Part shown: in pieces, positions 8,186-16,949 of the stretch
Layout: each line of letters starts with the position of its first letter
Numbering within the stretch: the stretch's first letter is position 1
NCBI RefSeq assembly: GCF_003337555.1
Contig: NZ_QPJK01000009.1
Location: 310,001 to 374,000, forward strand
Direction: 5' to 3'
Source of the DNA: Pseudorhodoferax soli
GTDB lineage: Bacteria; Pseudomonadota; Gammaproteobacteria; Burkholderiales; Burkholderiaceae_C
DNA: 64,000 nucleotides
Program-made: the position numbers and the translations under genes
The notes under the pieces: generated by a model
Database searches by the model: none
What the model saw: only the letters and a program-made list of their open reading frames with translations
What the model was told of the DNA's origin: nothing

Positions 8186-9387
8186 GCGCAGCCCGGCCGC
8201 CCGAAGGCGCTCGCACCGCAGGCGAGGCCGAAGGTTTCCCTATGTACGCCGCCGCACGCACCGGCGATGCAGTGGCGGACATCGACACGCCCGCCCTGGT
8301 GCTCGACCTCGATGCGATGGAGCGCAACATCGCGCGCATGGCCGCGTTCGCCCGCCAGCACGGCGTGCGCTGGCGGCCCCACGCCAAGATGCACAAGTGC
8401 GCCGTGCTGGCGCTGCGCCTGGTGGCGGCCGGTGCCGTCGGCGCCTGCGTGCAGAAGACGGCCGAGGCCGAGGCGCTGGCCGCTGCCGGCGTGCAGGACC
8501 TGTACATCAGCAACGAGGTGGTCGCGCCGGCCAAGCTCGCGCGCGTGGCGCTGCTGGCGCGCAGCCTGCAGCAGCGCGGCGGCCGGCTGGCGATCGCGGT
8601 CGACAGCCCCGAAGGTGTGGACCGGCTCGCTGCTGCGCTGGCCGGCGCGCAAGACGCCATCGACGTGTTCGTGGAGATCGACGTGGGCCAGGGCCGTTGC
8701 GGCCTGCCGCCCGGCCCCGAGGCGGTGCAGCTGGCACGGCGCATCGGCGCCGCGCCACAGCTGCGCTTTGCCGGTCTGCAGGCCTACCACGGCAAGGCCC
8801 AGCACCTGCGCAGCGCCGAAGACCGGCGCGCCGCGATGGCCGCGGTGCTGCTGCTCGTGCGCGACCAGCTCGACGCGTTCGCCGAGGCCGGCCTGGCCGT
8901 GCCGCTGGTCACAGGGGCGGGCACCGGCAGCATGGCGCACGAGGCCGGCAGCGGCATCTATGGCGAGCTGCAGGCCGGCTCCTTCCTGTTCATGGATGCC
9001 GATTACGCCGGCAACGACACCGACCCGGCCCAGCCGGTGTTCGAGCATGCGCTCTTCGTCAAATCCCAGGTCATCAGCCGCAATGCGCGGCATGCGGTCT
9101 GCGATGCAGGCCACAAGAGCCATGCCATCGATTCGGGCCTGCCGCTGGTGCACCGGCCCGAGGGCGGGGCGCCCTGGCGCTACGCCAATGGCGGCGACGA
9201 GCACGGCGTGCTGCATGCCGACGATGGCCAGCCGCTGCCGGCGCTGGGGCAGGCCGTGTGGCTGATCCCTGGCCATTGCGACCCGACCGTGAACCTGCAC
9301 GACACCCTGGTCGGCGTGCGCGGCGGCCTGCTGCAGGGCCGTGTGGAGGAACTGCTGCGCGTCGATGCCCGCGGGGCCCTGGCATGA
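8182..9387 (+). CDS. PLP-dependent D-threonine aldolase-like / DSD1-family enzyme
   Basis: A fold-type III (alanine-racemase-like barrel) PLP enzyme of about 401 residues. The PLP Lys is K69 in RPHAKMHK. Near the C-terminus PGHCDPT provides a metal site: His and the Asp two residues later fit D-threonine aldolase, whereas D-serine dehydratases use His and Cys at that spacing. I therefore favour cleavage of D-threonine or D-3-hydroxy amino acids to glycine plus aldehyde. The ATG at 8182 overlaps the phosphatase stop (ATGA); an internal ATG at 8242 is possible. It also overlaps the next gene by four bases. The family is firm, the exact substrate is inference. Confidence 0.82.
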   Translation: MSAARPPEGARTAGEAEGFPMYAAARTGDAVADIDTPALVLDLDAMERNIARMAAFARQHGVRWRPHAKMHKCAVLALRLVAAGAVGACVQKTAEAEALAAAGVQDLYISNEVVAPAKLARVALLARSLQQRGGRLAIAVDSPEGVDRLAAALAGAQDAIDVFVEIDVGQGRCGLPPGPEAVQLARRIGAAPQLRFAGLQAYHGKAQHLRSAEDRRAAMAAVLLLVRDQLDAFAEAGLAVPLVTGAGTGSMAHEAGSGIYGELQAGSFLFMDADYAGNDTDPAQPVFEHALFVKSQVISRNARHAVCDAGHKSHAIDSGLPLVHRPEGGAPWRYANGGDEHGVLHADDGQPLPALGQAVWLIPGHCDPTVNLHDTLVGVRGGLLQGRVEELLRVDARGALA

Positions 9388-10325
9388 AGGCGCTGCAACG
9401 CCGCGGGTTCTGTGCGGCACTGGCGCTGGGCGCGGGTGCTGCCGTGCGGGCGGCCGGGCCGGGCCGTGTGCACGAGGTCGGCCCGGGCCGGCAGTTCGCC
9501 ACCATCGCCCAGGCCGCGCGTGCCGCGCGCGATGGCGACACCGTGGAGGTACAGGCCGGCGACTACCACGCCGATGTCGCCATCTGGCCCCAGCGCCAGC
9601 TCCTGCTGCGCGCCGTGGGCGGCCGGGTGCGGCTGCTGGCCGACGGCGCGAGCGCCGAGGGCAAGGGCATCTGGGTGGTGCGCGGCGGCGACATCCGCGT
9701 CGAGGGTTTCGACTTCGAGGGCGCCCGTGCCGCTTCGCGCAATGGCGCCGGCATCCGCTTCGAGAAGGGGCAGCTCACCGTGGTGGACTGCGGCTTCCGG
9801 GACAACGAGAACGGCATCCTGACCGCGAGCGACAGGGCGGCCGGGCTGGTCATCGAGCGCAGCCTGTTCCAGGGCAATGGGGCCGGCGACGGGCAAAGCC
9901 ACAACCTGTATGTGGGCCGCATCGCCGCACTCACGGTGACCGACAGCGCCTTCCACGACGCCCGCGGCGGCCACCTGCTCAAGAGCCGCGCCGCGCGCAG
10001 CGAGATCCACCGCAACCAGCTGACCGACAGCGATGCCGGCCAGTCCAGCTATGAGCTGGAGTTCCCGAACGGCGGCCTGGTCCATGCCAGCCAGAACCGG
10101 CTGCGCCAGGGGCCGGGCACCACCAACTCGACCATGGTGTCCTACGGCGCCGAGGGCTACCCCTGGCCCGAGAACAGGCTTGTGCTGCGCGACAACGTGC
10201 TCATCGACGACCGGCCCGCCGGCGGCATCTACCTGCGCGTGGCGCCCGGCGAGCGGGAGGTGGAGCTGCTGGGCAACCGGCTCGAAGGCGCCAGCCGCAC
10301 CCGGGCGCGCGAGCTGGCGTACTGA
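9384..10325 (+). CDS. Exported right-handed parallel beta-helix repeat protein
   Basis: A 313-residue protein with a signal-like N-terminus carrying twin arginines (QRRGFCAALALG), possibly a Tat signal, then a single solenoid domain. From about residue 60 onward there are coil-type repeats with regularly spaced N, G and V/I (FRDNENGI, IERSLFQGN, VTDSAFHD, IHRNQLTD, LRDNVLID). This is the pattern of pectate-lyase-like beta-helices. No catalytic residues can be assigned, so polysaccharide lyase or hydrolase activity is only one option. It overlaps the upstream aldolase-like gene by four bases, an odd pairing of an exported protein with two cytoplasmic enzymes. Confidence 0.78.
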   Translation: MKALQRRGFCAALALGAGAAVRAAGPGRVHEVGPGRQFATIAQAARAARDGDTVEVQAGDYHADVAIWPQRQLLLRAVGGRVRLLADGASAEGKGIWVVRGGDIRVEGFDFEGARAASRNGAGIRFEKGQLTVVDCGFRDNENGILTASDRAAGLVIERSLFQGNGAGDGQSHNLYVGRIAALTVTDSAFHDARGGHLLKSRAARSEIHRNQLTDSDAGQSSYELEFPNGGLVHASQNRLRQGPGTTNSTMVSYGAEGYPWPENRLVLRDNVLIDDRPAGGIYLRVAPGEREVELLGNRLEGASRTRARELAY

Positions 10326-10347
10326 GGCCGTCGCAGGCGCCGCGCCC

Positions 10348-11547
10348 TCAGCGCCGCGCGCCCACCAGGGCCCGCAACAACTGCCGGTTGGCTTCCTCCA
10401 CGCCGATGCCATGCGCGCGGCAGACCGCGCGCAGCGCCGGCGTGTCGTCGCCCTCCATGGCCCGCGCGGCCTGCAGCGCCGGGGCATAGGGGCCAGTGCG
10501 CTTGACGGCTGCGGCGTAGATGCGTTCGGACAGCGGCAGCCGGTTCAGCACCTGGCCCAGCGGTTCGTGCAGCAGCAGGTCGAGTTCGGCGAACAGGCCG
10601 CACAGGTAGACCTCGCGGCGCAGGCTGTCCTCGGCACCGGCGTTCAGCAGGTGTTCGGTCAGCCGCGCGCGCAGCACCATCTGGGCCTTGACGGGGCGCA
10701 GGTCGATGTCGGTGGCGGCATGCGCGCCCTGGTCGGCGAGCCAGCGGCCCAGCGCCCCGTAGCCCAGCATCATGAGCCCGTGGCGCACGGATTCGATGCC
10801 GCCGCGCCCGGCCATGGCCGCCGAGTTGGTGAACGACAGGAAGCGGTAGGCGAGCACCGGCTCCTCGCGCACCACGGCCTCGATCTGCTCCATCGACTGG
10901 TCGTCGTCCACCGCCTTGCCGGCGCGGCGGATCACCTCGCCGTCGGGCCCCACGGGCTGGTGGCGGTGCGCGTGCAGCACGTCCTCGGAAGGCCAGCCGG
11001 CGACCGCCAGCGCACCGGCCCGGTCCAGCAGCAAGCTGGCCAGGGCACGGCTTTGCACGTCCTCGTAGATCTGGCCCGGCGCGATGGCCGCACCAGCGGG
11101 CCGCCCGGCGGCGGCATCCTGCAGCGCGGTGGCCGCGGTCAGCGGCGCCACGCCCAGCATGCGCAGGAAGAAGCAGTCTTGCAGCGGCGCCCGCGGCCAG
11201 TCCTCCAGTGCGCCACGCCACACCAGCTTGAGGCCGCGTGCATGGGCCTTCTGCGTGCGCTCGTAGATGTCGGGCTCGCTGAGCCATTCATTGCGCACCT
11301 CGATCCAGTAGTCCCCGGCCGGCGCATGCGCCAGCATGTCGGACAGCAGGCGCTTGTTGTGCATGGACAGCAGCAGCTGCGGCGTGGCCATGGACGAGAG
11401 TTCCTGGAGCGCGGCGACCAGGTGCAGAGCATCGATCGCGCCGCCCTGGGCGGCCTCGACGAACAACTGCACGGCCTCGAGCTCGCGGGCCTGGTTCCAG
11501 AGTGGGCGGTAGCCCAGGGTGATGCTGCCGACGACGGATTGCGTCAT
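10348..11547 (-). CDS. EAL-HDOD domain signalling protein, EAL domain degenerate
   Basis: A 399-residue cytoplasmic protein. Residues about 8-190 resemble the N-terminal EAL-like domain of YuxH-type proteins, but the EAL triplet and the metal-binding acidic residues of a c-di-GMP phosphodiesterase are not visible. Residues about 195-390 form an HDOD domain (VREEPVLAYRFLSF, SVRHGLMMLGYGAL), which lacks the HD-GYP metal ligands. It is therefore probably a c-di-GMP-binding or scaffold regulator with no enzyme activity. It follows flgL on the same strand with 196 bases between, consistent with a role in motility control, although it may have its own promoter. Confidence 0.82.
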   Translation of the reverse strand: MTQSVVGSITLGYRPLWNQARELEAVQLFVEAAQGGAIDALHLVAALQELSSMATPQLLLSMHNKRLLSDMLAHAPAGDYWIEVRNEWLSEPDIYERTQKAHARGLKLVWRGALEDWPRAPLQDCFFLRMLGVAPLTAATALQDAAAGRPAGAAIAPGQIYEDVQSRALASLLLDRAGALAVAGWPSEDVLHAHRHQPVGPDGEVIRRAGKAVDDDQSMEQIEAVVREEPVLAYRFLSFTNSAAMAGRGGIESVRHGLMMLGYGALGRWLADQGAHAATDIDLRPVKAQMVLRARLTEHLLNAGAEDSLRREVYLCGLFAELDLLLHEPLGQVLNRLPLSERIYAAAVKRTGPYAPALQAARAMEGDDTPALRAVCRAHGIGVEEANRQLLRALVGARR

Positions 11548-11659
11548 GTCTGTTCGCGGCCCAAAAACTCAGATGTCCGTTGCGCCAGAGACCATCCCCA
11601 CCTGCAAGCCACTGGTCGAGCGGCCGCGGAGCAGGCCATGCCAGCGCAGCCGCGAAACT

Positions 11660-11743
11660 GGCTCTGCCAGGCCGCCGGGTGCGCCCCTTGAGGGGGATCG
11701 GATGGCTGCGCGCAGTGCGCCGGCCAGACGGGGTGGTTTCATT
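11660..11743. repeat. REP-like intergenic palindromic element of Comamonadaceae type
   Basis: Between flgL and the EAL-HDOD gene there is a GC-rich stretch with internal dyads: CCCCTTGAGGGG around 11684-11695, a GCTGCGCGCAG-type palindrome near 11705-11715, then GGGGTGGTTTCATTT. From memory this layout resembles a dispersed intergenic element frequent in Comamonadaceae genomes. No second copy is in the window, so the repeat nature is inferred. It may also serve as the terminator of the flg operon. Confidence 0.4.
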
Positions 11744-13009
11744 TCAGCGGAGGAAGTCGAACAGCGAGAGCTTCTGGATCGAGGCGTAGGTCTGCAGTGC
11801 AACCTGGTAGCTCGTCTGCTGGTTCTGGAAGTCCGACAGGCCCTGGATCATATCCATGTCCTCGGCGCGGGAGCGGTCGCCTTCGGCCTGCACACTGCGG
11901 TCTTCCTGGGTGTCGTGGATGCGGTCTGCGCGGTTGAGCAGGTCGCCCGCGCGGCCGCGCACGGCGCCGATGCGCTCCAGGCTGGTGTCCACCTGGGCCA
12001 GCGAGATCGCCAGCTCGTGGTTGAAGTTGGCGTCGGCGCTGGCTGCGCCCTTGGTCGAGCTTCCCGGCTCGTACATGCCGGCGATGGCGCGGTCGAGCAC
12101 GCCGAAGACGCTGGGCCGCTCGCTCGGCACCGTGGCGTCGACTTCCAGCCGGTCGCCCTCGGCCGGAACGCCCTTGACCACCATGGCGATGCCGCCCAGC
12201 GTGATGGTCTGGTTTTCCTTGTACGGCAGGCCCGTGGTGGTGACGCCGGTGGTGTTGTTGGTGACGTCGTAGCTCATCGCACCGGTGGCCGCGTCGACAT
12301 GGAAGCTCAGCGAGAAATCCGTGCCCTCGCTGCCCATCAGCGCCGCGTCCTTGACGAGGCCCACATCGGTGTACATCTTGCCGGTGTTGCCCGTGCCCAG
12401 GCTGACCTTGAACACGCCGTTGCTCTCGGGCACGTCCATCCAGGTGGCGCGGCCGTCCAGCGTGCCCGGGATGGCCACTTCGCCGGCGCCGGCCTGGCCG
12501 GCCAGGCCGTTGAAGCTGTAGTCGGGATCGGGCACGGTGCCGTCGGCACTGACCTCGAAGGGCGCGGCGGTGCTTCCCAGGCCGTGGAACAGCGGCAGTC
12601 CGTTGGCGTCCTTGCGGTTGGCCAGCGCGACCAGCTCGTCGCGCAGGCCCACCAGCTGCTTGGCGATGGTCTCGCGTTCGGTCGGGCTGTTGACGCCGCC
12701 GCCGGCCTGCACCAGCAGGTCGCGGAACTGCTGCAGCAGCCCTGTGGCGTCGCCCAGCGTGGATTCGCCGAGCTGGATGGCGCTCTTCTGCGTCTCCAGC
12801 GCGCGTTGCTCCACCGTGATGCGGGCGATGCGCGTCTGCGCGCGTTCTGCCTGCGCGGCGGAAGTGGGGTCGTCGCTGGGACGCACCACGCGCTTGCCTT
12901 CGGTCAGCTTGGCCTGCAGGTCGGCCAGGGTGGCCTGGCGCGTCTGCAGCGTCTGGCGTGCGGCGTCGAAGGTGTTGGCGGTGCCCAGGCGGGTGAAGGT
13001 ATTGGCCAT
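11744..13009 (-). CDS. flgL: Flagellar hook-filament junction protein FlgL (HAP3)
   Basis: Second of the two junction proteins linking hook and filament; secreted through the flagellar export apparatus without a cleaved signal. 421 residues, somewhat longer than the 317 of E. coli but usual for this group. The N-terminus has the flagellin-like D0/D1 helices (RLGTANTFDAARQ, RVVRPSDDPTSAAQAE), the C-terminus the matching helix (MDMIQGLSDFQNQQTSYQ), and a longer variable domain lies between. It is the last gene of flgBCDEFGHIJKL, 13 bases after flgK. Late expression with FliA is expected. Confidence 0.93.
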   Translation of the reverse strand: MANTFTRLGTANTFDAARQTLQTRQATLADLQAKLTEGKRVVRPSDDPTSAAQAERAQTRIARITVEQRALETQKSAIQLGESTLGDATGLLQQFRDLLVQAGGGVNSPTERETIAKQLVGLRDELVALANRKDANGLPLFHGLGSTAAPFEVSADGTVPDPDYSFNGLAGQAGAGEVAIPGTLDGRATWMDVPESNGVFKVSLGTGNTGKMYTDVGLVKDAALMGSEGTDFSLSFHVDAATGAMSYDVTNNTTGVTTTGLPYKENQTITLGGIAMVVKGVPAEGDRLEVDATVPSERPSVFGVLDRAIAGMYEPGSSTKGAASADANFNHELAISLAQVDTSLERIGAVRGRAGDLLNRADRIHDTQEDRSVQAEGDRSRAEDMDMIQGLSDFQNQQTSYQVALQTYASIQKLSLFDFLR

Positions 13010-13022
13010 GGCGTCTCAGTTC

Positions 13023-14915
13023 TCAGCGTGCGATGGTCGAGATCAGGCTGTCGAAGATGCTCTGTGCCACCTGCAGCATCTTCGCCGATGCCTGGTAGGC
13101 CTGCTGGAACTGGATCAGCTTGGCGGCTTCCTCGTCCAGGTTCACGCCCGAGACGCCGTTGCGCTGGGCTTCCAGCCCTTCGGCGATGGACTTGGACACG
13201 TCGGCCGCGTACTGCGCGCTCTGGGCGCGCACGCCGACGTTGGCGATCAGCGCGGCATAGCCATCGGTGAGCGGCGCCCCGTCGAACAGCTTCATGTCGC
13301 GCAGGTCCATCAGCGCCTTGGCGTTGCCGGCGTCCAGCGGGGCGTAGGCCGGGTTGATGGCGCCGACGGTCAAGGTGTCGCCGGGCTGCGGCGCGCCGCT
13401 CAGCGTGAGCGTCCAGGCCGAGGGGTTGGCGCCGTCGTAACTGATGGGCGTGCCCGGGCTGTAAATGAAGGTGCCCGGCACGTCCGAGCGCGTGTACTGG
13501 GTGCCGCTCGTGAAGGTGATGGTCACGTTGGCCGGTGCCGGCACCGATCCCGCCGCCAGCTTGCCCACCGCCAGGCCGCCGGTGTTGGTCGTTCCCATGT
13601 TGGCCTGCACCGGGCTGGCCACGGCCAGATCGCGCGGCGAGGCGAACAGCGTGTGCATGTTGCCGGCCGCCTGCGCATAGGGCCGCAGCAGGAAGCTGTC
13701 GCCGGTGGCGGCGGCGCCCGTGATGTCCAGCGCCAGGCCGTCCACGGTGGGCGGCGGGCCGGGGTCCACCGCGGGCGAGACGCCGTCGGACAGCCGCGTC
13801 ACGGTGAAGTCGGTCGGCGTGGTGAAGGTCACGCGGTAGTCGGAGGCGCGCAGCTGGCTCGGGTCGGCCACGCTGATGCCGATGCCGGCGCTGCCCGCGT
13901 TGTTGGCGAAGGCGGTGCCATCGGTCATGGCGATGGGCGTGAACAGGTTGCCGCCGGGCTCGCCGTCCAGGTCCAGCCCGAGCTTGTGCTGGTCATTGAT
14001 GACCGTGGTGATGGACACGGCCATGCGGCCCAGCAGGTTCTGCGCTTCGACCAGGTCCTCGTTCTGGAAGCGCATCAGCCCCGACAGCGAGCCGCCGCCC
14101 AGCATGCTGTCCTGCAGCTTCACCTCGGTGCTGCCGTTGACGAGCCGCAGCTCGCTGCGCGTGGAGTCCAGCGGGTCGTTTGCCACCTTGAGCTCCAGCG
14201 CGCGCGTGCCCAGCACCACGGGCTGGCTCTGCGCCACGAACACGCTGATGGTGCCGTCGTTGTTCTCCAGCGTCGTCGTCTGGACGTACTTGTTCATCTC
14301 GCTGACGAGCTGGTCGCGCCGGTCCAGCAGGTCGTTGGGCGGCTGGTCCAGGCCGACGACGGACTGGATCTGCCGGTTCACGTCGGCGATGCCGGTGATC
14401 AGCGTGTTCAGCGTGGAGACGCTGTTCTCCAGCTCCTCGGTCAGCCCGCGCTGCAGGTTGGCCAGCTGCGTGGCCGCGTCGTTGAAGCGCGAGGCCGTCT
14501 CCGAGGCACGCGTCAGCACCACGGTGCGGGCCGTCAGGTCGGTGGGTGCGCTGGCCACGTCGGAGAACGCGTTCATCAGCTCGCTGACCGAAGCGCCCAG
14601 GCCGGTCTTGCCGGTGCCGAACAGGTCCTCCAGCTGCAGCAGCTTCTCGGCACGGGACACGTCCTGCGCCGAGACCGACTTGGACAGCGCGGCCTGGCGC
14701 GTCAGGTAGGCGTCGTAGACGCGCTGGATCGACGCCACCTCCACACCCTTGCCGATGTAGCCGCCGCCGGTGTACTGGCCGTCCACCGTGGCCAGGTTGA
14801 CCACCTGGCGCGAGTAGCCCACCGTGGCGTTGTTGGCGATGTTGTGGCCGATCGTCGAGAGCGCGGCCTGGTTGGCCTGCAGCGCGCGGACACCGACGTT
14901 GAGGATGTTGCTCAT
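13023..14915 (-). CDS. flgK: Flagellar hook-associated protein FlgK (HAP1)
   Basis: First junction protein at the hook-filament boundary, 630 residues. The N-terminal flagellar rod/hook motif is ALSTIGHNIANNATVGYSRQ, and the C-terminal helix has QFQQAYQASAKMLQVAQ. The central part is a large variable domain, longer than in enteric bacteria (E. coli 547). It sits 13 bases after flgJ and 13 bases before flgL. No truncation or frameshift is seen. Confidence 0.95.
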   Translation of the reverse strand: MSNILNVGVRALQANQAALSTIGHNIANNATVGYSRQVVNLATVDGQYTGGGYIGKGVEVASIQRVYDAYLTRQAALSKSVSAQDVSRAEKLLQLEDLFGTGKTGLGASVSELMNAFSDVASAPTDLTARTVVLTRASETASRFNDAATQLANLQRGLTEELENSVSTLNTLITGIADVNRQIQSVVGLDQPPNDLLDRRDQLVSEMNKYVQTTTLENNDGTISVFVAQSQPVVLGTRALELKVANDPLDSTRSELRLVNGSTEVKLQDSMLGGGSLSGLMRFQNEDLVEAQNLLGRMAVSITTVINDQHKLGLDLDGEPGGNLFTPIAMTDGTAFANNAGSAGIGISVADPSQLRASDYRVTFTTPTDFTVTRLSDGVSPAVDPGPPPTVDGLALDITGAAATGDSFLLRPYAQAAGNMHTLFASPRDLAVASPVQANMGTTNTGGLAVGKLAAGSVPAPANVTITFTSGTQYTRSDVPGTFIYSPGTPISYDGANPSAWTLTLSGAPQPGDTLTVGAINPAYAPLDAGNAKALMDLRDMKLFDGAPLTDGYAALIANVGVRAQSAQYAADVSKSIAEGLEAQRNGVSGVNLDEEAAKLIQFQQAYQASAKMLQVAQSIFDSLISTIAR

Positions 14916-14928
14916 GCCGCGCCGGCCT

Positions 14929-15792
14929 TCATGCGTTCAGCGCGCGCTGCACCTGCAGCGTGCTGTTGATCACGCGGCTGAGCTTGCCCGCGTAGTCGGG
15001 GTCGGTGGCGTAGCCGGCGCGCTTGAGTTCTGTGGCGAAGGCCAGCGGCGAGGCGGTCTGGGTGAGCACCTTCTCGTAGCGCGGGCTGTTGGTGATCATG
15101 TTCGCGTAGTCGCGGAACGAATCCTCGTAGGAATCGTAGGCGCGGAACTTGGCCTTGACCTTGCGCGCCTCGCCGTTCACGTACTCGGTGGTCGTCACTT
15201 CGGCCACCTTGCCCGTCCAGCCCGGGCCGGCCTTGATGCCGAACAGGTTGAACGAGGAGCTGCCGTCGGCGTTCTTGATCTCGCGCTTGCCCCAGCCGGT
15301 CTCGTGCGCGGCCTGGCCCATCATGTAGTGGGCCGGGATGCCGCTTTGCTGCTCGATGCGCTCGGCCGCCTCCTGGTGCTGCTGCACGAAGCCTTGCTTG
15401 GCGCCGGCGCTGCCCGCGGGCGCGCGCGGCGCCGTGGCGCCATCGCTGGCCGGCGGCAGCACGCGTGTGTTGTCCATGGCCACCGTCTGGCGCGAGAGCT
15501 GGCGCTCGATGGCGGCCGACAGGCCGCCAGGCAGGCCGGACATGGAGACCGACAGCTGCTGGTCCAGCAGGTCCGAGCTGATCTCGGTCTGTGCGCTGTC
15601 GAGCAGGCCGGATTTGACGGTCGCGTCGCGCATGCTCTTGATCAGCTCGCGCATGAACAGCGACTCGAGCTGCTTGGCGGCTTCCTTGATGGCACCGGTG
15701 CCATCCTTGTTGGCCTGCGCCTTCAGCGCGTCCAGCGAGCGCGCGTCCGCCGCGAGGGCGTTGTTGTTGGTGGCCAGCGGCGACAGGGACAT
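14929..15792 (-). CDS. flgJ: FlgJ: rod-cap protein with peptidoglycan hydrolase domain
   Basis: Two-domain periplasmic protein, 287 residues. Residues about 30-105 are the rod-capping domain (AKQLESLFMRELIKSMRDA). Residues about 145-287 are a glucosaminidase-type hydrolase (IPAHYMMGQAAHETGWGKR), whose catalytic Glu lies in HETGWG, opening the cell wall for the rod. This is the dual-domain form of beta/gammaproteobacteria; alphaproteobacterial FlgJ has only the cap. It follows flgI with one base between, so coupled translation is likely. Confidence 0.95.
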   Translation of the reverse strand: MSLSPLATNNNALAADARSLDALKAQANKDGTGAIKEAAKQLESLFMRELIKSMRDATVKSGLLDSAQTEISSDLLDQQLSVSMSGLPGGLSAAIERQLSRQTVAMDNTRVLPPASDGATAPRAPAGSAGAKQGFVQQHQEAAERIEQQSGIPAHYMMGQAAHETGWGKREIKNADGSSSFNLFGIKAGPGWTGKVAEVTTTEYVNGEARKVKAKFRAYDSYEDSFRDYANMITNSPRYEKVLTQTASPLAFATELKRAGYATDPDYAGKLSRVINSTLQVQRALNA

Positions 15793-15793
15793 G

Positions 15794-16906
15794 TCAGATC
15801 ACCTCCAGCTCGGCGTTCAAGGCGCCGGCGGCCTTGATGGCCTGCAGGATGGCCAGCAGGTCCTGCGGCGTGGCGCCCAGCGCGTTCAGCGCGCGCACCA
15901 CGTCGCCCAGTTGCGGCGCGCCCTGCAGCTGCACCAGCTTGCCCGGTTCCTGCTTGACCGAGATGTCCGACTGCTGCGTGACCACGGTCTGGCCCTGCGA
16001 GAACGGCGCGGGCTGGCTGATCACGGGCGTGGTGGCGATGCTGACCGAGAGGTTGCCGTGCGCGATGGCGCAGGGCCCCAGCGTCACGGCCTGGTTCAGC
16101 ACGATGGAGCCGGTGCGCGCGTTGATGACCACCTTGGCCGAGGGGATGGCCATGTCGAAGCGCAGCTCCTCCAGCTCGGCGATGAAGTTCACGCGGGCAT
16201 GCGGCGCGTTGGGCGCGCGCACCTGCACCGTGCGCCCGTCCAGCGCCTGCGCCAGGCCCTGGCCGAGCTTGTCGTTGATGACGCTGGCCACGCGGCGCGC
16301 GGTCTGGAAGTCCGAGGCGTCCAGGCCCAGCGTGATGTGGTCGCCTTCCTGCAGCGGCGTGGGCACGCTGCGCTCGACCTGGCCGCCGCCCGGAATGCGG
16401 CCGGCGGACAGGTGGTTGATCTGTACCTTGCTGCCACCGGCGGCGGCACCGGCGCCCGCCACCACCAGGCTACCCTGGGCCAGTGCGTAGACCTCGCCGT
16501 CGGCGCCGCGCAGCGGCGTGGCGATCAACGTGCCGCCCTTGAGCGACTTGGCGTTGCCCATGGAGGAGACGGTCACGTCGATGGCCTGGCCCGGCTGCGC
16601 GAACGGCGGCAGCTCGGCCGTGACCAGCACCGCCGCCACGTTCTTGAGCTGCAGCTGCGAGGCCTGGTTGGCCGGCAGCACGATGCCCTGCTGCTGCAGG
16701 TAGTTGGACAGGCTCTGCGTGGTGTAGGGCATCTGCGTGGTCTGGTCGCCGGTGCCGTCCAGGCCCACCACCAGGCCGTAGCCCGTCAGCTGGTTGCTGC
16801 GCACGCCCTGGACCGAGGCCACTTCCTTGATGCGCATGGCCTGCACCGGCTGGGCCAGCAGTGCGAAGGCGAGCAGCGGAAGCAGGAGGCGCGGCAGGAA
16901 TTTCAT
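15794..16906 (-). CDS. flgI: Flagellar P-ring protein FlgI
   Basis: Forms the periplasmic P-ring around the rod. 370 residues with a Sec signal peptide (LLLPLLAFALLAQPVQA, cleaved near residue 23), then the conserved start MRIKEVASVQGVRSNQLTGY and the TQMPYTTQSLSNYL block. Its assembly needs the FlgA chaperone encoded divergently upstream of flgB. It lies between flgH (43 bases) and flgJ (one base). Normal length and intact. Confidence 0.96.
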   Translation of the reverse strand: MKFLPRLLLPLLAFALLAQPVQAMRIKEVASVQGVRSNQLTGYGLVVGLDGTGDQTTQMPYTTQSLSNYLQQQGIVLPANQASQLQLKNVAAVLVTAELPPFAQPGQAIDVTVSSMGNAKSLKGGTLIATPLRGADGEVYALAQGSLVVAGAGAAAGGSKVQINHLSAGRIPGGGQVERSVPTPLQEGDHITLGLDASDFQTARRVASVINDKLGQGLAQALDGRTVQVRAPNAPHARVNFIAELEELRFDMAIPSAKVVINARTGSIVLNQAVTLGPCAIAHGNLSVSIATTPVISQPAPFSQGQTVVTQQSDISVKQEPGKLVQLQGAPQLGDVVRALNALGATPQDLLAILQAIKAAGALNAELEVI

Positions 16907-16949
16907 GGCAGTGCTCGGAAAGAGGGGGCTGCCGCGATTGTGCGAAGTC

